From Cocos nucifera (lineage: Eukaryota; Streptophyta; Magnoliopsida; Arecales; Arecaceae): a stretch of 64,000 nt of DNA. Under the pieces are notes generated by a model. The model did no database searches. It was not told where the DNA came from and worked only from the letters and a program-made list of their open reading frames with translations. How positions within the stretch are numbered: position 1 is the first letter of the stretch; the number at the start of each line of letters is the position of its first letter. Position numbers and translations under genes: made by a program. Of the stretch, positions 22,929 to 31,668 are shown piece after piece. Location of the stretch: contig QRFJ01002305.1 of assembly GCA_006176705.1 (NCBI GenBank), positions 1 to 64,000 on the forward strand. The letters run 5' to 3'.

Positions 22929-24137
22929 TGGTGCAGAAACTGGTCGTCGCCGGAGGTCGCTGGAGTCGAGGCCGCCGAGGTCGCCGCCGAGGTCGCCGCA
23001 AAACAAAGTCCCATCCGGAGCCGGTGGGGGGTGGCTCCGGTAGGACCCTCCGACGCTCAAGTCAGCTCTGGCCAACAGTAATGGAGTGCTCGGAATGAGT
23101 TCCGGAGCTTAGAGATGAGGAGGAGAGCTTAGAGAGTCGAGAGTTCAGAGAGCTTAGCCTTAGCGTGTCGGGAGGGTCCTTTATATAGTGGAGCTTGATG
23201 GTGACAACTGCAGCCGCGTGCTGGCGAGCCGCTCGAGGTTCGGTGGAGTCAGTCTCATGGGCTGGTGCCGTGTGCGGCGGATTGAGGGTGACAGCCATCG
23301 CCGCCTGACAGTGGGTCGCTATCGCTTGCGACGGACTGACTGATGGTACGGTGGACTGATGGTGCGGCGGACTGACTGATGGTGATGGTTGCAGAGCTTG
23401 CCGAATGAAGGGTTGAAGGCCTTCGTCGTGTGCCCATTTCGGAGGAGTTCGGGCTCCTGAAGAGGAAGATAGGAGGGAGTTCGGCTCCCATAGGCGTCTG
23501 GCTGGAGGTATGCAGCTAAGGCTCGTCCGCTGAAGAGTTCGGCTGCTGAGAATCCGAAGCTCGGCCGTTTGGGGTTCGGCCGGCTGTTGGACTTCGGCTG
23601 AGGCTTGGACACTTGAGAGTTCGGTAGGAGCTCGGTCGGCCGAAGTTCGATGAGGGCGACCGCTGAGGAGTTCGGCCGAGTAACGACTGCTGAGGAGTTC
23701 GGGCTCCTGAGTGACGACCGCTTGGGGATTCCGCTAAAGCCCGTCCGCTGAGGAGTTCGGCCGCTGAGAGGACTTCATTGAAGCTCGGCCGCTTGGAGTC
23801 GGTCCGAAGGAGTTCGGCCGCTGGGTCGGTCCGAAGGAGTCGGCCGCTGAAGGAGGAAGTTCGGCCGTGGGGAGTCTGAAGGAGTTCGGCCGTGGGGAGG
23901 AAGGAGTTCGGCCGCCCAGGAGGAAGTTCGGTCGGTCGACGCTGGGAGTTCGGCGGGAGAAGCTCGGGAGCTGACCAGTTCGGCCTGCTGGAAGGAGCTC
24001 GGCCGCAGGGGAGTTCGGCCTCTAGGCAGTTCGGCCGTGGTAGGGGCTCGTCTGGCGCGAAGCTCTTCCGCGGCTACTGGTTACATTGGGCTGAGCGTCG
24101 GGCCGGGCTTCGGCAGGAGCGGGATTTATCCCCAACA
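22929..24137 (-). mobile_element. G 3' LTR (inner)
   Basis: 1209 bp ending ATCCCCAACA on the plus strand. It starts TGGTGCAG, lacking the three terminal bases TGT at the junction with the outer LTR. It is longer than its siblings because a segment of GAGTTCGGCCG-type repeats (about 23820-23925) is expanded. Minus-strand TATA near 23180-23188. The polypurine tract lies directly outside at 24138. Confidence 0.88.
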
Positions 24138-24152
24138 GTAGCCCCCCCACTC
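24138..24152 (-). promoter_or_regulatory. G polypurine tract
   Basis: The minus strand reads GGGAGTGGGGGGGCTAC immediately before TGTTGGGGATAAATC. This is the usual form in plant gypsy elements and it proves minus orientation and the identity of the 3' LTR. Confidence 0.85.
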
Positions 24153-25048
24153 CCGAGTTCAAAAATTGAAGGAAGGGAGTACCAAAACAGGCGACTGCCG
24201 AAGTCTTCTTCCAGGCTCCGCATTTGTTGCAGCTGAAGCTCGGGGGAGGTCTCATCTCCAGCCAATATTGACGCTGAAGTTGAGGCTGAGGCTTGGGGGA
24301 GACCTCATCTCCAGTCGATGTTTGGAGTTGAAATGGAACTCGTTTCCAGCTAAAGTCGATGAAGCTGATGTTGAAGCCGAAGTAAATCTCGCCTCCTACG
24401 GTCGAGGTCGGATTTGAGCTCCTCGGGGGCGACATTGTCTTCATCAGCTGAAGTTGACTCGAGGGAGACCTCCTCTCTTGCAGCCGAGGTTGAAGTGCGC
24501 GCTCGGGGGAGATCTTATCTCCTGCAGCCGAGCTTCTTCGGGGGAGATCTCGTCTCTAGCCGAGGTTGGTGCTCGCGTTAGGACGAGGTTCTCCTCCTGT
24601 TCCCAACCGAGGCTCTTGCTCGGGAGTCTTGCCGGGTTGTGTCGTTAGGGAGGTTCTCCTCCTGTTCCTAACCGGGTCACGGTCGGGGAGAGATCTTATC
24701 TCTAGCCGAGGTTCGTCGGGAGAGATCTCTCTAGCGATTTGCTCGTGTTAGGACGAGGTTCTCCTCCTGTTCCTATCTCGTGGGACTTATCTCTAGGGGT
24801 GGCTCGTGTTACGGGTTCTCGCCTTTCCGGTCGCTCGGGAGAGATCTTTGCCGGGTCACTTAGTCTAGGACGAGGTTCTCCTCCTGTTCCTAACCGACCG
24901 GTCGCTGCTCGCGGGTCTAGGATGAGGGAGCCGTCCGCCGCTCGTTCTCCTCTTCTCGGGCCTCCGTCTTTAAGGATCCGAGGCTCTCTTCTGTGGGCCC
25001 TGGGGACCGTCGTCCTCGCCTCTTCCCCATCTCCCCTTCGGCTCGGGA
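24153..25048 (-). mobile_element. G internal region, 3' non-coding part with degenerate repeats
   Basis: GC-rich, low-complexity sequence made of variants of 'CGGGGGAGATCTCATCTCC' and 'AGGACGAGGTTCTCCTCC' (near 24571, 24752, 24868). It leads into the regular 115-bp array. No pol motif in any frame that I could recognise. Confidence 0.65.
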
Positions 25049-25540
25049 TGAGGTTCTCCTCCTGGGGCTGTGGGGGCACATGGGGACCGTCGTCCTCCTC
25101 TCCCCCCATCCCGTCCTTTGTGGACGGGGCCTTCGACTTTGCTCACGTTAGGACGAGGTTCTCCTCCTGTTCCCAACGGGCTGTGGGGGCACATGGGGAC
25201 CGTCGTCCTCGCCTCTCCCCCCATCCCGTCCTTGGTGGACGGGGCCTTCGACTTTGCTCACGCTAGGACGAGGTTCTCCTCCTGTTCCTAGCCGGCTGTG
25301 GGGGCACATGAGGACCGTCGTCCTCGCTTCTCCCCCCATCCCGTCCTTTGTGGACGGGGCCTTCGACTTTGCTCACGCTAGGACGAGGTTCTCCTCCTGT
25401 TCCTAGCCGGCTGTGGGGGCACATGAGGACCGTCGTCCTCGCCTCTCCCCCCATCCCGTCCTTTGTGGACGGGGCCTTCGACTTTGCTCGCGCTAAGACG
25501 AGGTTCTCCTCCTATTTCTAACGCGGCTGACTGCTTCTTC
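25049..25540. repeat. 115-bp tandem repeat array in G
   Basis: The unit opens AGGACGAGGTTCTCCTCC and includes GTGGGGGCACATG, GACCGTCGTCCTC and GACGGGGCCTTCGAC. Unit starts fall at 25150, 25265, 25380 and 25495, exactly 115 bp apart, with a partial unit from 25049 and decay after ~25530. Because 115 is not a multiple of 3, the frame rotates between units, which argues against a protein repeat. Confidence 0.92.
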
Positions 25541-25789
25541 CCTGTCATCGCATAGTTTTCGCATCCAGAAATGATTTTATTGAGAGGGGAGAGTTTTACC
25601 GAGGAGAAGCTGATCGTAGCGCATTTCCGTTCGAGGGTTGTCGGGGTGTTGTTCCTCGGAGTTCCCTCGGGCAGCAAGTCCCGTCCGGACGACCTCCTCT
25701 ATCTCATGCCGGCCTTCTTAATTTGGAACATGCTTCTCTTGACTTTGTCGCTGGGGACGACAATCACCGATGTAGCTAGCTCCTAGCTC

Positions 25790-26040
25790 CTCCCCGGGGT
25801 GGCGTTGATGACGCCGCGAGGCGGCCGACCTTCTTGTCTTTTCCAGTTACGGCAGCGCCTATAGCCGATCTTCTCCTGCTTCAGACCGACGTCGGAGGAA
25901 TTTATCCCGTCGTCCCTTTTTGACGAGCTCTCCAATCTCGTCTTGGAGCTGAACGTATTCCTCAGTGTCGTGGCCGTGGTCGCGATGGTAGGGGCTTTAC
26001 TTGCCTCGCGCACGTTTGGGGAGGCCGTAGTCCTTCAGGT
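25790..26040 (-). pseudogene. G gag C-terminal fragment
   Basis: The minus strand encodes the gypsy Gag hallmark 'HRDHGHDTEEYVQLQDEI' followed by 'ELVKKGRRDKF' (about 25987-25905), normally just upstream of protease. An in-frame TAA lies at 25997-25999 between 'RARGK' and 'SPYHRD'. Downstream (lower coordinates), where protease and RT would follow, the sequence passes into the repeat array. Confidence 0.85.
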
Positions 26041-26139
26041 CTTGGCGGCTGGCTCCTAACTTCGCCGAGGATTCGAGTTAGAGGAGCTGGTCGTAGCTGC
26101 GGAATCTTTCGGGAGGAGGATTTCTTCGCGCCCTTCTGT

Positions 26140-26960
26140 CGGGGCTTCCTTTGCGGTGAGCTCGAGAAGTTCGGGCTTCGCTTGCGTGGAGCTTCATTCC
26201 GCTTTCCCGCGAAACTTTCCGTGGGAGAACTTCATGCTTCTTTGTCCGGACTTCCCTGCTCGCAGAGAGGGGGTCGGCTTTGCTTGCCCGAACTTTATCG
26301 CACCTCCCGTGAATTCGTTGTGGCGACGTACTTGAGGGGGAGTTCGGCCTCGATCGCCCTGGGGCGGTCTCGAGCGCGGCCGAACTTCACTTGGGTGATC
26401 TGCTGCGGAGTTCGGAGTCCCTGATGCCGAACTTCATTCCGCGGGGGGCTTCGTTCCGTCCTTGCCGGCGCCGAACTTCATTTGGAGGTTGAGCTGAGGA
26501 GTTCGGCTTTCCACTGAACTTCATTTCGCCTTGATGACGAGCTTTGGGGGGAGCTCGGCTTTTCTTCGAGCCGAACTTCATTCCTCTTTCCCGCGAGACT
26601 TGCCGTGGGAGAACTTCCCGCTGCTCTTGTTCGGACGAGTTCGGGCGAGCTCGAGGGGAGCTCGGCTTTTCTTGCCCGAACTTCGTTCCGCCTCCGGTGA
26701 ACACTTTGTAGGTGGTTCCTTTGGGGGACATACTGGAGCGTGAGTTCGACCTCACTTGCACCGAACTTCGTTCCGCTTTCCTGCGAAAGCTTCCGCGGGA
26801 GGACTTCATACTTCTTTGTCGGAGCTTCCTCGATGACGGGCTCATGGGTGGGTTCGGCCTTCCTCGCGCCGAACTTCATTCCGCTTCGGCGGGGGAACTT
26901 CTGCTCTCCGTTTCTCTCTTCGGGGCGATTGGGCTCTTCCTTAAGGCTGATTCCTCGCGC
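26140..26960 (-). repeat. GC-rich repeat tract inside G gag region
   Basis: Irregular repeats of CCGAACTTCATTCCGC and GGGAGTTCGGC(T/C)TT, roughly 100-130 bp apart (near 26200, 26445, 26570, 26690, 26765, 26870). The minus strand translates as repeating 'KFG..K.E' and 'RNEVR..K.E' peptides in shifting frames. The tract occupies the place of the Gag core between the N-terminal fragment and the HRDHGHD motif. Confidence 0.75.
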
Positions 26961-26969
26961 CCTCATGGC

Positions 26970-27100
26970 GGGCTTGCTGGTGGAGTCGCTACCGGAGGCT
27001 GCTGTATAGCCTGCAACGCCTCCGTGAGGCCACGGATCTGTCGGACAAGCAGGCCGAACTGCTTCACATCCACCGCGGGTGCAGGTGGAACCTAGGCCGC
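26970..27100 (-). pseudogene. G gag N-terminal fragment
   Basis: The minus strand encodes 'VDVKQFGLLVRQIRGLTEAL' followed by 'QAIQ', which resembles the N-terminal helical part of plant gypsy Gag proteins. Between it and the primer site (27100-27280) another frame reads a basic Arg/Pro-rich stretch that may be the Gag start. Short and without a clear ATG; moderate confidence. Confidence 0.6.
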
Positions 27101-27282
27101 CGGGGCTGAAGCAGGAACAGACGGGCCTGGACGGGATCGGATCGCGGAGGCCGCCGAGCGCCGTGCCGAAGCTCTCCGGGGTGGCGTTTTCTCTTCGGAA
27201 GAGAAAAGGAAGATCTCCAAAGAGGGAAGAGAAGGGTCGCCGAGCACTCCTTTAAGAACAAGGGAACCTCGAAGGTTCAGGC

Positions 27283-27300
27283 CCTTCCTTCTAGCGCCAA
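27283..27300 (-). promoter_or_regulatory. G primer binding site
   Basis: On the minus strand, after the LTR end CACCAACAGA comes TTGGCGCTAGAAGGAAGG, a primer-site form seen in plant gypsy elements. It identifies 27303-28332 as the 5' LTR. Confidence 0.75.
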
Positions 27301-27302
27301 TC

Positions 27303-28332
27303 TGTTGGTGCAGAAACTGGTCGTCGCCGGAGGTCGCTGGAGTCGAGGCCGCCGAGGTCGCCGCCGGGGACCTGCAAAACAAAGTCCCGTCCGGAGCCGG
27401 TGGGGGGTGGCTCCGGCAGGACCCTCCGACGCTCAAGTCAGCTCTGGCCAACAGTAATGGAGTGCTCGGAATGAGTTCCGGAGCTTAGAGATGAGGAGGA
27501 GAGCTTAGAGATCAGAGAGCTTAGAGATCAGAGAGCTTAGCCTTAGTGTGTCGGGAGGGTCCTTTATATAGTGGAGCTTGATGGTGACAACTGCAGCCGC
27601 GTGCTGGCGGGCCGCTCGAGGTTCGGCGGAGTCAGTCTCATGGGATGGTGCCGTGTGCGGCGGATTGAGGGTGACAGCCATCGCCGCCTGACAGTGGGTC
27701 GCTATCGCCTGCGGCGGACTGACTGATGGTGATGGCTGCAGAGCTTGCCGAAATGAAGGGTTGAAGGCCTTCGTCGTGTGCCCATTTCGGAGGAGTTCGG
27801 GCTCCTGAAGAGGAAGATAGGAGGGAGTTCGGCTCCCATAGGCGTCTGACTGGAGATATGCAGCTAAGGCTCGTCCGCTGAAGAGTTCGGCTGCTGAGAA
27901 TCCGAAGCTCGGCCGTTTGGGGTTCGGCCGGCTGTCATTGACTTTGGTGAGCTTGGGACACTTGAGAGTTTTCCGTAGGAGCTCGGTCGTCGAGGGCGAC
28001 CGCTGAGGAGTTTGATCTCGAGTAAGACCTGCTGAGGAGTTCGGGCTCCTGAGTGACAACCGCTTGGGGATTCCGCTAAAGCCCGTCCGCTGAGGAGTCG
28101 GGCGCTGAGAGGACTTCATTGAAGCTCGACCGCTTGGAGTCGGTCCGAAGGAGTTCGGTCTCGACGTTGGGAGTCCGGGAGAAGCTCGGGAGCTGACCAG
28201 TTTGGCCTGCTGGAAGGAGCTCGGCCGCTGGGTTCGGTTGAAGCCCGTCTGCCGAAGCTCTTCCGCGGCTACTGGTTACATTGGGCTGAGCGTCGGGCCG
28301 GGCTTCGGCAGGAGCGGGATTTATCCCCAACA
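27303..28332 (-). mobile_element. G 5' LTR
   Basis: 1030 bp, plus-strand TGTTGGTGCAG to ATCCCCAACA. TATA box TATATAAAG is on the minus strand at 27562-27571, with GGACCCTCCCGAC downstream. It is shorter than the other two LTRs mainly through fewer GAGTTCGG-type repeats (about 27990-28260). Confidence 0.9.
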
Positions 28333-28337
28333 GTGTA
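28333..28337. repeat. G target-site duplication, right copy (GTGTA)
   Basis: Perfect match to 21784-21788. Confidence 0.95.
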
Positions 28338-30341
28338 CAATCACTTCTTTATAGTAGATGAGTTTTGAGTCTATGGTGTAGAGACACTAGAGCGAGAGTA
28401 CAGGTACTCGTTAGAGAATGAGGGCACTAAGCGTGACCCCCTCGAGCAGTCATTAAGAAGTCTACCTTCTTATCGATGACTGGCTTGAAGCTGCAATTGT
28501 GTATCTGACCTGAGGTACATCGGGAGTTCACCTTGAGGGTGTTATAGTTTGACTACATCATGACTCGATCTCCTAGCCATTCGGAATTCTGAGGTGTATG
28601 TTGGTAATAGCATGTTTATTGTAGGAATTGGATTGTACCAATAGGAAATCTATCTACCTCGATAGATGAGGAGTAGCCCTATGATGATCATGAGAATCAA
28701 GTTCATAAACCCATGGCCATGGTAGAGTGAAATAATAGAAAGTGTTTCTATTAAGGTTTTCATATTGGATTTGAATCAAATGATTAATCATATGACGGAT
28801 ATTAGGGTTTAACGAGATTATCTTAACCCCAATCCAGTCAGGGCTTAAGATAGAAGAACTTAATCACACAGGTAACTGCATCGAGAGATTCATTTTTAAT
28901 TCTGATTGGTTGCTACCATATGCTACTAGGTGTCATTGATGGATTTTGAGAGCAATTAGAATGATTTAGATGATCAATCATACTAGTTGTCTGAATCAAA
29001 AAAATTTTGATCCATCGAAAGATATTTCGATGATGTCGATGATAGAGATTGCGACATATCACATTACTATATGAAACTAAATCTAACTAGATCATATAAA
29101 TAAGGATTTCAATCTGGATATCATCAATTGGACTAATCTAGTTTAATTGATTTGAATTAAATTCAATTAGATTCAAGAAAATCATGCTAGCATATGATTG
29201 AGCCTAATGTTCTCCTTTAATTATCATTAAAATTTATCTCGACTGAGCCAAATGTTTGGGCTCACTCAGGTACCTTTACTTGATTTGACTGGAGCTTGTC
29301 TAGGTTAGAAAAGGATGGTCTTAATTTATGAGATAAATTTGAGACAACACCTGCCATTTTTCGTTATCTGCTAAATCCTATTTCAGACATTTGGTCAAAT
29401 ATTGACCTTTGACACTTTGACATCTGTCCATATGTTAAGCCATCATAGGAGAGAGTTCTTGGATTAGTCCACCTGCTAAAAAGTAGATTGATAAGGGGTG
29501 CATGCCTAGGGAGGCGTGTACCCATGGATAAAACATCTAGAGTCCCATACAGATGAGACTCCAGTTGCTTCGAAGATTCTACTTGGATGGCGCCTAGAAG
29601 ACTGCTTTGACCCAGTCTTGGCACCATATAAGGATGATTCAGAGGGGCTCTCATTTGATTGGATCAGATGATGTCATCCCATCAATCAGATTTAGATCTG
29701 CTTGCATAGAAAGTCATGATTGGTCGGGATGATGTGGCACTACATGGCGTAATAGGATCTATAAAAATCCTATCTGTGCTAAGATCAGAGATGCTTGACC
29801 CATTGCCCATGCCATAAGGCTGCCCCTCTCCTCCTCCATGCCCCTTTCAGGTGTTCTCTCTCCTATCCATGCCCATGAATTTTTGGGCACAAGTTTGGTG
29901 CAATCCAAGCAAGAGAAAGGCGACAGAAAAAGGTAGAAGGCAGCACTACTGCAAGAGACAACTCACATCTTCGAAAAGAGTTTTAAAGATCTTCAAAATT
30001 AGATCCAGATCTGATTTTTGGAGAAGTGATAAAAAAGAAGGAGATCTCCAGATCCTATCCAAGTGGATATCGATAGAGGCCAGGCACTTACGTGGCTAGA
30101 TCCAGAACCTCAGGCAGACATCAGGATCATCATAGGATAATCAGACTACCCACAACAAGATAAAATTAAATTAAATTTAATTTATTTTTTATTTTATTTT
30201 ATTTTATTTTATTAGATCAATAATATCATATCTAAAAAGTCTTAGATCTGATCTAGATCTAAGAGAAAAATTTTTAAAATATCTTTCTTGATCCAATCAG
30301 ATCTGAACGAATCTGACTCGAAAAACTAGATTTTTTCTTCA
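28338..30341 (+). mobile_element. A1 3' LTR, second part
   Basis: 2004 bp resuming the A LTR right after the G insertion (CAATCACTTC...) and ending TTTTTTCTTCA. TATA-like TCTATAAAAATCC lies near 29758. Together with 21513-21788 it equals the 5' LTR in length. Confidence 0.95.
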
Positions 30342-30346
30342 AAATC
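30342..30346. repeat. A1 target-site duplication, right copy (AAATC)
   Basis: Identical to 13383-13387. Confidence 0.95.
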
Positions 30347-30689
30347 TAAATGAATTTGGCACCATGGAGGCAAAGAAGACATTCAAAAATCTAAAAAGAG
30401 CTACCACGAAAGAAAGAATTGGGAGCCAAAGTCCAGCATGAAGGGCCTCAATATAGCAAATGCAACTCGGAGGAGGGGAGCAGGCATGATCACTAGGATC
30501 AAGAAGTTCGAGTTCATACTTAGAAGGAATCCCAAACTGGATCCTAATTAGAGAGAGATCTTCATGCTGAAGTTTGCAAGGAATGATGTTAGGGATGGAA
30601 AGCGGATGAGGTGCTTCTATAGGCTCGATCTTCTTAGGGCTAGAATCCATCAAGGTTGGGTGAGCCAAACACCCAGAACAAGTCGACAA
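30347..30689 (-). pseudogene. E antisense ORF, N-terminal part
   Basis: The minus strand is open from ATG at 30689 ('MSTCSGCLAHPTLMDSSPKK') through 'SLIRIQFGIPSKYELELL' to 'FLNVFFASMVPNSFR' at the A1 insertion site. Joining 30347 to 13387 keeps the frame, and the protein continues with 'FIIGFLFLFIMADIQP'. This is the expected order for the plant 'putative gypsy type transposon' family. Inside A1 the frame would stop at once (TGA at 30339-30341). Confidence 0.75.
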
Positions 30690-31668
30690 GACTCTTCGAC
30701 GGACATATGGATCAAACTAAACTAGAAAAAAGGGCTCCAAAAATCAAGGAAAATAAACTATGAAACCTCTTTGAAGAAACAAAAGGACAAAGATGTAAAG
30801 ACATAAAGTTAATAAAAGAGGGTTAGCGGGATTGACCTAAATTGATTGGAAAAGAGGAGAGACAAATGGCATGATGAATGAAAATAAATGAGAAGGCACA
30901 TAGAATCGAGAAAAATGGTGGAAGCAACTAGAGAATCAAAGTTCTCGGATAGGAGAAAAAAGGAGACAAAAGGAAAAAGGGGAAGACCCAGGCATGAGGC
31001 CCAAAAGAAAGAGGGAAACTAAATATCTCGAGGAGCCCGAGACGGTCAAATTGCAGGTCTTCTTTGGCCGATCTTCATCTAACATGTGTCCCACTCATCA
31101 TGGCAGAAGATTGATGGTAGATAGAACCTTAATATAGCATTGTACCTTGGGCAGTGCTTCGATGAGAGTTTCAAAAGATTATCTTTTTGGGTCACCTCAT
31201 ATTAAGGAAGCTTTGGCGCTAGCACAAATAATGCCAAGACTCTCCATCCGACAAGCATGAGAGATCAGAAAAGGACTTTGGCTATCGCATTAATAAATCC
31301 ACTCCTACCAAAGTTTGGGCATTTAGTTTCGGAATAACCTCGACCGACAGCGTCAACCACAATAGGATTTCAATCAGTGTGAATTATTACTTTAGTTAAC
31401 TCCAAATTGGTCAACCTTCAATCTACTGGATGATCTTCTCTGACCGCATGGATTAGATCTAGATCTAGTAAAGTGTTGCAAATTTCACCTGGACAAGCTT
31501 GAATAGTGAAAGTGACTACTTCCCATTAGGCAATATGGCTTAAGCACCAGAACCCAATCAGTCTGACCTTGTTCAGTGACAAATTATGAAAGAAGCAGAA
31601 TTCCTCCTTTAAAAGCCATTAGTTTTGGTCAAATTCTTTTTGGACAAGCTTAAATAGTAAGAGCAGTC
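30690..31668. mobile_element. E non-coding region between antisense ORF and B2
   Basis: No gene seen. Purine-rich tracts at about 30952-31015 could include E's polypurine tract, and the sequence from about 31050 may be the start of E's 3' LTR. I could not find a clean TGTTGG boundary, so this is left open. It continues beyond B2 at 52673. Confidence 0.45.

Larger units (their letters stand above)
21789..28332 (-). mobile_element. G: non-autonomous GC-rich Ty3/gypsy-like element, three LTRs
   Basis: A GC-rich block in AT-rich surroundings, flanked by GTGTA duplications. Minus-strand order is LTR (28332-27303), primer site, gag pieces with internal repeats, 115-bp minisatellite, polypurine tract, LTR (24137-22929), and a further LTR (22928-21789) fused head to tail. 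The internal region is only ~3.2 kb. It shows gag motifs but no protease, RT, RNase H or integrase, so G would need proteins from a partner. The many open frames in its LTRs are by-products of GC-rich, stop-poor repeats and are not called as genes. Confidence 0.88.
13388..30341 (+). mobile_element. A1 complete Ty1/copia retrotransposon (family A), split by G
   Basis: Full element with both LTRs, primer site, leader, gag, protease, integrase, RT, RNase H and polypurine tract, flanked by AAATC duplications. Without the G insertion and its duplicated GTGTA it is about 10.4 kb. The two LTRs are each exactly 2280 bp once G is removed. Over the first ~275 bp they differ at about two dozen positions, nearly all transitions, so the insertion is old. 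Domain order (IN before RT) defines Ty1/copia. It lies within the antisense ORF of E. No open frame spans the polyprotein, so it cannot move by itself. Confidence 0.95.

Noticed and set aside
24739..25266. A 175-codon open frame (plus strand) and many overlapping open frames in G LTRs and internal repeats
   Set aside because: They lie in GC-rich tandem repeats with few stop codons, occur in several frames and both strands at once, and match no protein pattern I know. The 115-bp period shifts frame between units.
25049..25540. CRISPR-like appearance of the repeat array
   Set aside because: Units are contiguous 115-bp tandem repeats with no unique spacers, inside a plant retrotransposon.
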